A DNA stretch of 36,027 nt. Origin: Saprolegnia diclina VS20. Lineage: Eukaryota > Oomycota > Saprolegniomycetes > Saprolegniales > Saprolegniaceae. The first letter of the stretch is position 1. Each line of letters starts with the position of its first letter. The notes under the pieces were generated by a model. That model saw nothing but the letters and a program-made list of their open reading frames with translations. It was not told the DNA's origin and did no database searches. The stretch covers positions 310,197 through 346,223 of the forward strand of contig NW_008246108.1 of the NCBI RefSeq assembly GCF_000281045.1, given 5' to 3'. Positions 1 to 12,000 of this stretch are shown piece by piece. The translations under genes were made by a program, and so were the position numbers.

Positions 1-51
1 GATCAACTCGGGGGTTGACTTGGGCCGGAGCAGGCCTTCATGCACTCCGGT

Positions 52-161
52 GCTGTAATGGTCTAGGAGTGCCTTCGGGTTCCTCCACAGCGCAATTTTT
101 GCCAGCGGGGGTGTGCGCGTGCGCCACCCCCACCCCAACACTCGCAACTACACATTTCTTC
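52..161 (+). repeat. Dispersed repeat, copy 1
   Basis: A 110-bp block recurs in the same orientation at 21139-21248 with only one difference that I can see (position 150, t here and g in the other copy). It holds a GC-rich inverted repeat, arms 107-113 and 125-131, around an 11-base loop. The sequence left of it, 1-51, has no counterpart in the window because the other copy starts at an assembly gap. It could be the end of a transposable element or LTR, but no coding domain is visible. Confidence 0.85.
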
Positions 162-1052
162 AGAACCGCAACACAAGCCCAAGACACTGCGCTTGTACTG
201 TTGGGTCGCTCGAATACTTGGTGCTCACAGCATTGGACATGGCTGCCAGAAGGTGAGAAGCTTTAGAATTGCCTCTGGATTGTTCACGTTAGTCTGATGC
301 TCCCGTACAATTGTATCTTGTTGGTGACGTTTTAGCGGATGCCAATTCTTCAAAAACTTATTGTTAATGGCCTAATTCGGCACCGAGGTTGAGAGATGCA
401 ACGACCATGAGCTCAATCGAGCGTGCAGTTGCAAACTACATTTCGCTCAAGTAGCTCGCACAAGCAAGCTGACCGTCGTAGACAAGTCCGACCTCGTGCA
501 TCAACTTGTATCATATTACCATCTTGCTTTCGCGGACTGAGCGCTGATGTGCTAGGATATAACGTTATTCGCACATGAAGTCCACGATAGAGTGGCGGCC
601 ACGTGGCTGCTCGAATCCGTGAGCCTGGGATCGTTTTACTGTAGTAGCAGTGGCGCACCCTCACGACACTCGAGGACCGGTGTCCGTGTTGAAGCGGCGA
701 GGACGGAATCTCGCTGGCGTTTGTTGTGATTACTGCAAGGATGTTGTATGTTGACTAACTCGGCAGATTATACAACAGAACATAGCTACATCTTTTCAAA
801 TGCGATCCAATCGTTCCGTGCTGCATCAGAGTGAGTAACTCGACACAGTTGCGCGAGACACCCGTGGGGATGGCAGTCCTGTTCTCATCCGCCAATCACA
901 TGGCTTGCATCTCCAGTGCGCGCACCTGTGCTCGCATACAAGAGATAAAATGATTACAACGTTCGCGCACCCCAGGTTCACATGGCGATCTTCTTGCAAT
1001 GATTTTTGTTGGAATTGCACACGCGGGCGGTCCTATCAGTTTGCATTTCCCC
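162..1052. other. No gene recognised
   Basis: This stretch has only short open frames on both strands, with no recognisable motif or paired splice signals. The right end must hold the promoter of the START-FYVE gene. An upstream in-frame ATG at 999 would add 18 residues to that gene, but the added residues do not look like the family's N-terminus. Confidence 0.5.
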
Positions 1053-2282
1053 ATGAGCCTCCCACTTCCGCGCGACTTCTTCGACTGCCGCCCGCTGCCG
1101 CAAAGCGAAGAGCACGACCTCCTCGACCTCGCTGCCGCCGTCTGCCATGACACGGCGCTCAATGCGCTCACGATGGCCCAGCGGCCGCCATCGAAGGAGA
1201 TCATCAACGAGGCCACCAAGCGCCGGGCGACGGTACGCACCACCGCACGAGTATATCCCAATACGACGAGATTGATGAATAGCTGCACTTTGGCACCGAT
1301 CTCGTTGACCCGGCCATGTACGGGCTCACGGGCGTCTCGCGATTGCGCACGACGATCGACGAGCTCGTCGATTTTCTGCTCCTCACAACCCCCGAGAAGG
1401 TCCGCATCTACGGCAACGTCGTGGGCCAAGCCGTCCTCGACCGCATGACCTTGTACCAGCTGCCGCCGCGCGACTCGAGTATGCTTGCTGCTAGCGTGCA
1501 GTGGGCCGTGATTGAGAACCCGTTCTTGTCGTCCGCACTCACGCTCAAGCGCGACACGTGCTTTCTCGAGGTATATATATCGTTGCCGACCCTATTCCTC
1601 GTCGACCCTAGTCCTAGCGTAACCTTTTGTGTTGGACTAGGTACTCCAGCGCATCGAGGTGACAGACCCCGCGACAGGTCAGCGCCGACGGGGGCTCGTT
1701 CGCGCTACCCACTCGGTGGCGATGGACAGCTGCCCGTCGCTGCGCAAGTCCCACAACATTGTGCGCGGCGCGCTGATTCGGGTATTTTGGCGCTTGGAGC
1801 TACCAAAGTTCTGACTATGCATTCTAGTCGGGGCACTTGTTTCTTGAAGCGCAAGACGGCGAGTTCGACTACTACTACACGTACATCGTCGCGGATCCCG
1901 GGAGCGTACCCAAGTTTGTCTCGCTGCGCATTTTCCAAAAGATTGTGAGCCAGGTCCAATTCCCCATTCCTCAAAAACAAAGCGAAACCAAAACTCACAA
2001 GAAATTATCTGATTCGATAGATGCTCAACGTCGAGCACCACTTTGCACTCACGCGGCTTCCGGCGCTCATGGCAGAAATTGCCAAAGAGCCTCGGCGCCG
2101 GTTCAAACCCGACGGTGCCATTGCCGCCTGCGAAGCCTGCGCGTCCAAATTCAGTGTCTTTGGCTCCAAGCGCCACTGCTACAAGTGCCACCAGGTACCA
2201 ACCTACTAGACGTCTTCTACTAACTAGCCCGTAGGTTGTGTGCTCGGCCTGCATCCAGACGTACGCCGTGCGGACCCAGTGA
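1053..2282 (+). CDS. START-FYVE lipid-binding protein, FYVE domain interrupted by TGA
   Basis: Six exons fit: 1053-1232, 1283-1570, 1641-1781, 1828-1953, 2021-2194 and 2235-2282. All introns are in phase 0, 40-70 bp long, with GT and AG ends. The N-terminal about 245 residues resemble the START-like lipid-binding region of the large oomycete START-FYVE family. The C-terminal part is a FYVE zinc finger with CEAC, RHCYKC and VVCSAC cysteine pairs. FYVE domains bind phosphatidylinositol 3-phosphate on endosomes, so a membrane-trafficking or lipid-sensing role is inferred. The frame meets TGA at 2280-2282, just before the last zinc-binding cysteine pair, and then stays open for 85 more codons that supply that pair (CTYC). 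The gene is therefore either a recent nonsense allele or carries a sequence error. Confidence 0.8.
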
Positions 2283-2540
2283 AGTCTCAACGTCGATTTA
2301 TGCACCTACTGCTTTTGCGGCCACAAACCCCGCGCTGGTAGAGGCTGCTCATTTCGAGTCGCTCGGCTTGACTCGGACGACGTAGCTGGTCCGTACTGCT
2401 ACGGCCGCCAGAATGAAGTAGCGACGTCGAGTCTGCGGTCGCCCTGGCACGTCCCCTCCAAGTCTAGTGACGACGACGATCTCTGGACGAGCAACCAGCC
2501 AACGCTGCGTCAAGCTCCTCGACACGTGATATATATATAG
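2283..2540 (+). pseudogene. Open 3' tail of the START-FYVE gene behind the TGA
   Basis: Directly after the TGA at 2280-2282 the same frame is open for 85 codons to a TAG at 2538-2540. It begins SLNVDLCTYCFCG, which provides the final C-x2-C of the FYVE finger, and continues as a low-complexity tail with a DDDD run. Family proteins normally carry this cysteine pair, so this segment was coding until the stop arose. One C-to-T change in a CGA codon would explain the stop. Confidence 0.75.
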
Positions 2541-2557
2541 GAATAAGATTATGATCT

Positions 2558-5500
2558 CTAGTCAAACTCGTACGTGGCGTTAATCGTGCGTCGGCGCTTC
2601 TTGCCGCTCACATCGGCCACGTGGGGCGCTATGTACATGGCTTCCACCGCCTTCTCGGCGCCGCCCAAAATGTACTCGACGTCGTACGTCACCGCATCGG
2701 CCGAGATCGCGTGCTTCTTCTTGATACGCGCGACGCCGCCGGGCTTGTTGATGCCCTTCCACGTCCGCTCCGTCACGCGCACCGTGTCGCCCACGCTAAA
2801 CACTGCCACACTCGGCGGTGTTTCACGGTCGCTCGCGGGCGGCGCCTCGTTGTCGCTTGCGGGCGGCGACGGCTTGGGCGACGGCAACACGTCCGACTTG
2901 CGCTTTCGTGCAGGCTTTTTCTGCTGCTGCTGCTTGAGTGGCGTCGTGCGTTTGTGGGGCGGGATGGCGCTGGCGTCGGGCAGCGGCGGCAGGAGCAGAC
3001 TCTCATCGTTGTCTTCTAAGAGCTTGCCTTCTTTGATGAGCTGCTTCTTGATGTGCGGCGGCCAGTCGATGGACGCTTGTGTCTGCGGGTCGGCCTTGGC
3101 GAGGTGCTTGGGGCACCACCCGGCAAACGAAGGGTACGTGGTGAGAAGACCGTGCACGTACGCGCACTAGCACAGCAACAACGTCGTATCGAGACGAGAA
3201 GAAGGACGAGACCGCACCTGCACGTGGTACGACTTGGTGCATTTTTTGCTCGCGCACTGGAGCTTGTTGACGCCGACCTTCTTCCGGCAAATGACGCACA
3301 CGAGGCTTTGGCGCTCGGCCGGCACGTTGGCGATGCCGTACCCGAGGTGCTCGTCAAAGTACGTCTCGGGCGTGTACAGGAGGCACATGATGTGCGCGAC
3401 TTGGCCGCACGACGTGGCCGCGAGGTCGCCGCCGGGAATCAGGCACAAGACGCACGTCGCTGAGCTCTCTTCTTGCTTGTCCGTGATAAAGAGCGGCAGG
3501 TCCACGTCGTCCTCGTCATCGTCGTCGTTTTTGTCTTCGTTGGCAGATGTGAGGTCGAGTGTGGGTACTGGCACCTGCCCGGACGACGGCACAAGCGCCA
3601 CGGTCTTGGCCGTCTTCTACACGAGCATCGAATATTGCACCATGTTGAGCAAAGAGGATACCGGTGTCGGCGGCGGGTTGACGGGGCCGTAGTGTTCTTC
3701 GTGGAGCGCCATCATTTTTGCGTACATCTCTTCGTACTGCCGGTTGGTGAGCGCTATCCATGCTCGTGTATCGCACTGGAACACCGCTCTTTAGAGGTAC
3801 CTTCCATGGCCGCAAAGTACGCGCGTTTCTTCTCTTTCTCGAGGAGCAACGACAGCTTCTCAAAGGTTGCTTTCGTTGACGCATCGACCGTCCGCAGTTG
3901 CTCGTGCAGCGCCTGGAGCTGCGGACCAATCTCGTCTGGCACGCCGTCTTCCAGCACATCGGTGACAGCGTTGAGACGCAGCGAGACGCCTTCCGGCAGT
4001 GCTTCCATGGTCGCTTTCGAGGTTTCGACGATGGCGTCCGTCTCGCACTCGACGCGGAACGTGACTTGAAACGATGTTGCACATGGCTCCATCCCGGCCA
4101 TGGGGACCATGGCGACGAGCGTGGCCTGGAGCGTCCACGCTTCGTCGTACGTCGCGTCGTTGGCGTCCGACGGCGTCGCGCCGACTGGGTCGTCCATCGT
4201 CACGGGCGTCACGTACTGTCGCTCAATCTGGTTCTCACGTCCGCCAAGCACATACACCACGTCGTACGTAAAGCCGTCGCCGACTACGGGCACGGTCGCA
4301 TTCGAATAAAATCAGAAACTAAGAAACATACCAGGTCGTCGGGCCTTGACGCGCCCTGTGCCGCCGAGCTTGTTGATGCCGGGCCACGTCCGCTTGGCGA
4401 CCTTGACCATCGTGCCCACGTCGAGCGGCGGCAGCGCGGCGACAGGAATTGCGGCTTGGGCCGCGCGAAGCTCCTTGCGCTTTGCGTAAACGACGTCCGG
4501 GATGTCGGAGAAGCCAATGGGCGGGATCACATACAAGCTCTCGGGACTGCGCAGCGACTCGAGCAGTGCCTACACACGCCTGAGTGCACTCAACATATTG
4601 CGGCAATAAGAACCGAAGTGTCGACGCTCGTGCCGTGGTACATTTCATCAAAGACGGACCAGATGCGGGGCATGGCGAGCTTCCCGTCCGACCGGAGGTA
4701 GCACCACGGCCACTCTTCGTTGGACGTGGGTGCGTCGACGCCACTCGGCTCGACGGCGCGCGAGCCATCGGTGGGCAGCGGCACCTTCTTTTTGAACCAG
4801 CACTGGATCGGCAGCTTGCACTGCGGAAGGATCTCGTCCTTCATATGCGTCGGCGAAATGTTGGCGAGCGGCATCGAGTTGATCGCGCAGAGCTCGTCGC
4901 CACTAACGCAGCATAAGAGATCTAGCGCAGTACCAGGATATGCTTACGGGGCGAGGTAGCCGTGGGCATACGCATAGGTGAACACGCCGTGCGGGCTCGG
5001 GTCGCTCGGGTACTCGACAATGTACTTCTTCTGCTGCAGAAGCGCGGTCGGATCAAACTCGATGCCGAGCGGCAGCGCCGGCACGAGACACATGATGTAC
5101 TCGCCGTTCGAGCGCACGATCGGCACAAAGACGGGGCAGTCAAAGAGATTAGCGCCCACGGCCTTGATCTGCTCCTGGAGCTCCTTGTTCTTGCGCGCCT
5201 TGGGCTTGGCTACCGACGCAGTGAGCTTGGTTTGAAAATACTCGGGGCGCGGTGCCTTCATCGCGATGCTGCGTGGCGCTTTCGTCGGCGTCATCTCGAT
5301 CGTCGAAGGCTTGACGGGCGTGGGCTTGGATGGCGTCAACAGCTTGGACGAGGCCTTGGCAGGCGTTGTCATTGGAGGTTTTGACGGCTTGACGGGTGTT
5401 GTCATCGGAGGTTTCGACGGCGTCGGCGGCTTGGCGGGTGTTGACGTCGGTGGCTTGGCGGCTTGCAGCGGCGGTGACGGCGGGAGGGCGAGAAGGCGTG

Positions 5501-6555
5501 CTGTCAACGCTCCCGACCGCTTCGTTGACGGTCGTGCGTCGTGGCGGACGACAGGCAAGTTGCCTCCACTGTGCGTGGCCTCGGCGTGCACCTTGCAGTA
5601 GCTCACGTACGTGTCTTCGTGGCGCGTAAAGGTGACGCCGGACCGGAGCGCGCACATGACGTGGTAGGCCGTCGGGCACTTGCCGGCGCAGCACTGCACG
5701 CACGCCGCATTGTCGGCCTTCCTGCACAGAGAGCACTTGAGCTTGCGCCGCGGCTTGAGAAGCTCGATGCCCTCGACCTTGTCGTGGATGAAGTAGAGTT
5801 CCGGGAGGTACAGCGTGCACGCCATGTGCACCCACTTGCCGTTGAGCGTCGGGACGAGCGCGCCGCCGAGGTGGTTGCAGGCGGCGCAGGCCGCGAGGTC
5901 GCTCTCGCACGAAATCCGGTTCGAGGCGCAAAAGTGGCAGTACCACGCCGAGTCGGGCACGCGCTTGATGTCGTAGCACGACTCGTGCACGGCGACCTAG
6001 TTGAGATGCGTTCGTGCAGCGTGGAGAGAGTAGGACTACGTACGTCGCACTCGTCGCAGATGACGATCCGGTCGTCGGCGAACGAGACGTCGCCCGCACA
6101 CACATCGCAGCGGACTTCGGACGGCGCGCTGGGCGGCGACGCCGCAGGTAGCGTCGAGAGCGCGGTGTAGCCGTCGGTTACCGGGAGGTCGGTTCGCCAC
6201 TGTATGGCCTGTGAAAATTCATACGTCGCCATGTCGGCCTTGGCCTTGACGGGCTCGGCGGCGCCGATGCTAAACTCGACCTCGTCGCGGAGGTTGGCCA
6301 CGCTCGCGAGGAGGTAGCCGTACTCGTTGAGCGACGACGGCGCCGCCTTGATGGTCTCCTCGACGTCGTCGAGCGCGTCCGAGAGGATCTCGACGATGTC
6401 AACCTCGTGGCTGGCCGACTAGGACGCGAGGTTATGAGCCATGGCCATGCCAGCGCGTCTACCTCGAGGAGCTCATGCACCGTGCTGATCGACTCCTTGA
6501 GCATCGGATCATGCACCGTGTACCCGAAGAGCGCATGGGCCGCGAGCGCTTCCAT
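2558..6555 (-). CDS. Double extended-PHD chromatin reader with duplicated GINKxGG domains
   Basis: Nine exons give about 1208 residues: 6555-6463, 6418-6044, 5996-4948, 4902-4614, 4569-4332, 4283-3801, 3753-3662, 3616-3218 and 3166-2558. The introns are 44-51 bp. A C4HC3 PHD finger lies at residues 135-179 and is followed at once by an extended PHD at 193-293, the pairing seen in JADE/BRPF/AF10-type histone readers. A second ePHD lies at about 928-1027 without its own leading PHD. Each half also carries a module with RTWPGINKLGG (about 654-710) or RTWKGINKPGG (about 1132-1190), followed by YDVxYxLGG; I guess a Tudor-like fold. A proline/lysine linker and basic clusters (KKPARKRK, KKRRR) suggest nuclear location. 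The exon 4 donor is uncertain, because a GT at 4625 also keeps frame. A role in reading histone marks is inferred from the PHD modules. Confidence 0.87.
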
Positions 6556-7255
6556 CTGCCTTGAAACGGGAAATTGAATTGTGGCGGGTTCGTTTTGATT
6601 GGTGCTTTTTGGGGCTGTCGACTTGGATCCGATATGGCAGGATATGCATTCTGACAGGTAGTATAGCACCAGGACTGGTATTTGGAGTATGCATAAAGTG
6701 CATGTATGCAGTGTGAGAGGTTTCATTGTGGGCCAATCCGATGCGTTCCCTCGTGATTATCCGGAAAGATACCGGATTCGAATCGCCCCGTCGGCGCCGA
6801 GCGTTTTGGCGCGCAAACTTCTGTGGTCACTCGCTCAAGACGACCGATCGATTTGATTGGCTCCCGCGTCACGGGCTGTCAATGGCCTGTCGACGATCTC
6901 TAAGAAGGACCTCGGTCAAAATGGCAACGCCACCGAGCCCTACCGCTTGGACAAGAACGAGACTCGAGTTTGTACGGAGAGGAAGACGGTCGATGGCGCT
7001 TCGACAGCGACCAAAGGCTACCAAAAGTCTCTTCCCGTCCGCAGTCTTGGGTGAGTTGCAACCCATATGCTCGCCCGTTCATTGCCATCTGCTACATCTG
7101 TGGTCGCGATGAAGCGTCCTCTGTACCTGAGCTTTCATCGATAGTAGCAAGTACTACAGTCGTCGCCGAATGGGTTAGTTTGATGCTGTCAAGTAACGCC
7201 ACTAGCACTGCGGAAGAAAACCCACTGGCCGCCTATTTCAAGCGTCCGTCCTCTA
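6556..7255. promoter_or_regulatory. Divergent intergenic region
   Basis: This 700-bp region separates the ATG of the ePHD gene (minus) from the ATG of the membrane protein gene (plus), so it must hold both promoters. Long open frames cross it but none shows a recognisable domain. The frame that leads into exon 2 of the membrane protein from 6970 is probably fortuitous, because the 7256 ATG plus a 44-bp intron gives a better N-terminus. Confidence 0.5.
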
Positions 7256-9021
7256 ATGGCCAAGGTCGCCGACGCCGGGGCCTTTCGTGTGACGCGCAAC
7301 CGCGTCGCGTGGCTCGTCAGCCTCGCGTCGCTCATCAACCTCTCGTCCACAGTAGCGTACCCTCGTCTCCCCCTGTTCCTTTATCGCTGACGCAGCCGCT
7401 CTCTGCATACATCTCCGAGTCGTTTCCTTGGACGCTTCGTCCCAGCTTCCCCGAGACCGTCTTTGAGAGCGACTCGGACGCCAACCTCACGCGTCGCCTC
7501 CAACGTCTCTACAACAGCAGCACGCTGCCATTGGGTGCAACGTACGTCGTTGACGGTAGCACGCTCGCCCAGGTCGGACGCCAGACGCTTCACCTCGGTA
7601 TGGAAGCGAATCTCACGCTGGACAAATGCATCTCGACCTATCTCTTGGGGCTCCCAGGACTGATCTTTTACCGGCCAAAACAGCTCCAGCTCGTGTGCAC
7701 CATTCTATCCGCGTCCAATTCGTCTACGGTGCTCGACTGGGCTGGCGCGTGCACCGTCGATGTCATCTGCGCGATCCCGTACGGCCGGAGCTGTCTCTGG
7801 CTCACGCCGGGTGACGATATTCACAACACGAGTGACGCGCAGGTCGTAACCCTGACATACGCTTCCTTGCCACGGCCGTGGGTCTCGTGGGCCTGGATCA
7901 AGCTCGTGTACCGACTTGCGACGACGCTGCTAGTGTGGCACCGCCTCTGGCATCGGTACTATGTGCATGTCCTGGCACTCGAAGCCACGGTCAGGAGGTG
8001 CGGCCACCGCCACAAGCCGGGCGCTTGGACGTACGAAGTGCTCGCGGGCGACCCAACAGCCATCGTGCTCCTCGACCCGTGGATCGCGTCGGCCTTCTAC
8101 ATTGACGTGTGGCTCAGCGTCACCAACCTCGCCATGGCCGTCATCCAGCAAATGCAGTCGGCCAATTTTTACATCAAAGTGCTCAGCGCCACCTACCTCT
8201 CGCGCACGGTACTTTCAACTACAGAGTGCTCGATGCCATCACTCGACTAGGTCTGGTTCGCGTACTGGAGCCTCTGCCTCGTCTCTCGACTGCTCAAGCG
8301 CTACGCGATCGAGCACAAATTTTCCGAGGTCGACCCAACGCTCCTCGCGATCGCGGTGAGCGTCTACGGGCCTGTCCTCACGTCGCTCAACGGCCAAGTG
8401 CCGTTCATGGTGGCGTTCTACCAGTGGTCTTTTGCATACTTTTTGCCGGTCAGCGCCCAAGACGACCAGGTCGAAGTGTCGTTGGCGATCTTGGTCTACA
8501 CACTCAACATTGCGATCTTGCCCGTGCTCTACGGGTTTTGCGCCCCGCTACTCCGCCACTGTCCGCACCTTGTTGTTTCAATGTAAAGTTAAAATGACGG
8601 TTTAGGTTGCTGTCGGGCGTCTCGTCGGCCCAACTACAGCAGCTATACGTACAGCAACTTCAAGAGCCGACTGGTCTTTGACTGCTTCCGGCTCATTCCA
8701 CCGGGGGCCACCGCACTCGGCGGCAACGTCCACCAAGCCATTGAGCGCGATCCGCACCTCAAGCGCTGCCCGACGATCAGCTTGCGCGCTACAGACTGCT
8801 TCCTCACTGTCTACTGCAATGGCCAACGCCAAGAGACGCTGCGACTGAGCTTGCTCTGCTGCATGGACACACAGAGCATCGGTGACGCCAGCACCGCGTC
8901 CTCGTTCCCGTTCAACGTTCTGACACTGCCTCCGCAAGCGGCGCTGCTCGTTCCTCAAACGACACAACCACTCGTCTACGAGATCCAGCGACCGAACGAG
9001 CCGTCTGCGTGGTGTCTCTAG
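7256..9021 (+). CDS. Multi-pass membrane protein, family not recognised
   Basis: Four exons (7256-7351, 7396-8208, 8251-8560, 8606-9021) encode about 544 residues, with introns of 44, 42 and 45 bp. The 7256 start was chosen because it gives a hydrophobic segment (WLVSLASLINLS) that splices in frame to exon 2. A lumenal or extracellular region with several N-x-S/T sites follows. Next come hydrophobic stretches around VSWAWIKLVYRLATTLLVW, a soluble segment, and further helices in exon 3 (WSFAYFLPV, LAILVYTLNIAILPVLYGF). The C-terminal 138 residues are soluble and rich in cysteine and serine. I recognise no named domain. The protein probably belongs to an oomycete membrane family. The last intron uses a GTCC donor, inferred because it alone keeps the frame. 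It ends 60 bp from the convergent giant gene. Confidence 0.75.
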
Positions 9022-9081
9022 CCTACTAGACATGTTGTGCACATGTACAGTACAATTTTTGGTTGTTATATGTTGAAAACG

Positions 9082-12000
9082 CTAGCCGCCGCCGAGGACA
9101 TTGGCGTACTGGTCGGGCACGTTGGTCGAGTTGATATAGAGCGTGCTGGGCGGTGTCCGGAAGCGATCCGGGTACCGCTCGGCGTAGGTTTGGCCGAACG
9201 ACGTTTGCTGCATCGGGCTCGCGCGCAATTTGGTCGACGTGCCGACGTTGCGCAGGCTGCGGTCCCACGCCACGTTCCACGGTGTCGCCAGCGCCGTATC
9301 GCCGACATTGCCTTCGTACGCCTGAAAGACGTCGCATGGCACCGACTCGGAGTGGTTGAAGCACGGCGTGTAGTGCGGCTGGACGCCCGCCGAGGTCAGC
9401 TGAGCCACTTGCTCAAAGCTACCACCGTCCACGTAACAACGAGCGCTGTAGAATCTAGAGGCGCACCGCAGCGTGATCGACACTTGCTGGTCAAACTGCT
9501 TGATGTACGCGTCGAGCGCCTTGTCGTTGCGGCACTGGTCGAGCGTAGGCACAAGGCTCTGGTACTGCAGCACAAGGGGCGACATGTACGGCGACTGCGA
9601 CGCACACGGGAGGCAGTCGGCGTTGTTGGTCGGTGTGAGCGTCGTACACTCGGTTCCTAAATGACACGCTTGCGTCACAGCGTCTTCTGAATGACATACC
9701 GTAAGTGAAGCGAGGCGGCGCCGACGGTCGGAGCTCCCACTGGAAGCCGTTCCAGTAACTGGCCACGTGGCCAAAGTCCGCCGGTGCTACCATGGCGCGG
9801 GTTAGGGTAATCTTGCGAGTACTAGGTGTACCGAGGAATTGACGAAAGGGCACCGTGCGCGGAGGCGTCGAGCTAGCACTGAGATCCGCAAACGCAATGT
9901 TGAACCGCGCAAAGTCGACAAGCGAGCCCTCGCCGTCAAAGTCGCCTTCCAATTCAACCACGAGGGTCTAATGTCGTTGAGCGATTCGTAAAAAACATTA
10001 AAGATCGGAAAAATACCTCGGTCGAGAGAAAGTCGGGCGAGAGGCGGGCGATGCTGAGGTACTTTGCCCGGCGCTGCTCAACGACGTGGAGAGGGCCCGT
10101 CATCCGGTCGGGTTGCGTCGATACGATCGCATTGTCGATTTTATACCTAGTACATAGTTGTGAGCCTCTCGTTGATATAGACGCTGCTCGAACTGCTGGA
10201 CGCGATCGTGAACGAGGCTCGTCGAAGCGCTCATCCACTGCTGGTACGCCGTAAACGTCAACCTAATTTCCCAGACTCTCCGAGATGGACGACAACTGAA
10301 CACGTACAGATGCGAGGTCGGGTCCACAAGCTGTGCGAGGACCGAGGTGTCGAGGAAGGTGACGCCAAGGTCGGCTTCGAGCAATGCGATTTCGCTGCTG
10401 TCGAGGCTGTTGGAGCGGTCAAAGTCGTACTGGACAAAGAGCACCGTCGTGGCCTGTCCAAACCAGGTTATCAAGGTCGCCAACTGATACATTGATACAT
10501 ACATTGAGCACAAAGCTCTCAAACATATCGTAATAGACGCGGCCGTCAAAGTCGGGATCCAGAAGGATCGAAATCAGGTCCAGGCGCGGAAGCTGCCGGT
10601 CAATGAAGAAGCGCGAGAGCTCGTTCTCGTCCAAGTACCTACGTCGCGTCAATAGACACTGTAAATTACACTGTTTTGGAACCCAGATTTGTCCAAGTCG
10701 AAGCGGTCAAACATGAGGCCAGGGTCGTTGCCGATCCACGCGGTGAACTCTGCGTACGTCACTTTGTCGTCGCCGTTGGGGTTGAGCGCTTGGAGTTGGG
10801 CGCGTTTCAGCGCCGCAAACTCTGTTTGAAATTGGTTGTACGTCGCCGTACTCAGCACTTTGATGCCGGTCGTTTGCTACGAAACCTGGTCCGATACAGT
10901 GTAAAGATACAGTGTAATACCAGCGCCGCGAGCTCGTCCAGTGTAATTTTGTTGTCGCCGTTCCCGTCAATGTACGTCATGTCAAATTCGTCAAACTTGG
11001 CGACGAACGACCGCGGCAGCGGCACGCCCATCGTGTCGAGGATCAGCTCGAGGACGTTGGGCGGGTCATTTACATTGATGAACGGCGCACTCTCGCCTGG
11101 CAGCGGGTACGTGACCTAGCGACAGCAATGATTCTGTCTTGGTTGCATACAAAATGGCGCTCACTTGGAGGGACGGAGGCGTCGCGTAGGTGCTCGACAT
11201 GCCCGCAAACGTTTCAAAGAGGAGTCGCGTGATGTTGGTCGCGAGGGCATCAAAGTATGAGCCCCGCCACGTCTAAGCATCGCGCCAGCCGTCAGTTTGG
11301 ATGTACTGAGATCGTCGACCTTGATGTTGTATACGGGGAAGCCCCAGTCTGTGTGCGAAGGCACCGAGTGCGCTCGAAACGCATTGTTCTCGGGGTCATT
11401 GGGGTCCTATTCAGGTGTATTAGCTCAGTTGCGACGGTCGTCTCGTCGTGCCTTGTAGCGCGACTGGATCGCGCGTCCGCCTTGACCTTGGCCGTTGACT
11501 TGTTTGCGGTACTGCGGCGGACAATATCGGTTGGCGACTGTACCGTACGCCTTCAAGTTTCAATGTATCAACTCGATAGTAACGTACTCACGACGCTGGG
11601 CGAGCACACGTTAGTCGTGCGGTTGCAGCACGAGATACTCCAGTCAATGTCTTCGGACCGAAAGCGCTGGAGGTAGATGTCGTCGACGTTGTCGTACCTA
11701 CAACGACAGGGTCTTTCGAGGTAGCGCCAAGTTGTGCATCAAACGCATCAGAAAAGAAGGCGCGGTGGTAGGTGAGTGCGTAGTACGTCGAGCCGTCCGA
11801 GTGCTTGACGCTTTCCCAGAGCGGGTCCATGATGGGCCGTGGCAACCAGTACTCGACCGTCTTGTAGTAGCTCTGCACTAAGAAGGCTTCCTACAAGTTT
11901 CAATTCGTAAATTTCACGAATCACAAACAGAAGAAGCACCGATTCGCTGGCGCAAAAGACAGTTTGGTCGTGTGTCTCGTTGATGGGCTGCCCCCCCGGT

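Noticed and set aside
896-1429. 177-codon minus-strand frame over exon 1 and 2 of the START-FYVE gene
   Set aside because: It is antisense to exons with clean splice sites and family-like sequence, and shows no domain.
1679-2305. 208-codon minus-strand frame
   Set aside because: Shadow of the START-FYVE exons; composition is Arg/Ser-rich as expected for an antisense GC-rich frame.
5149-6105. 318-codon frame on the same strand as the ePHD gene
   Set aside because: Out of frame with the PHD cysteines; Arg-rich shadow frame.
6771-6790. Possible tRNA T-arm (gattcgaatc)
   Set aside because: The flanks do not form an acceptor stem or an anticodon arm. No tRNA could be supported anywhere in the window.
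6970-7395. N-terminal extension of the membrane protein by direct readthrough
   Set aside because: The frame has no signal or helix there, while the ATG at 7256 plus a 44-bp intron gives a hydrophobic leader and correct phase.
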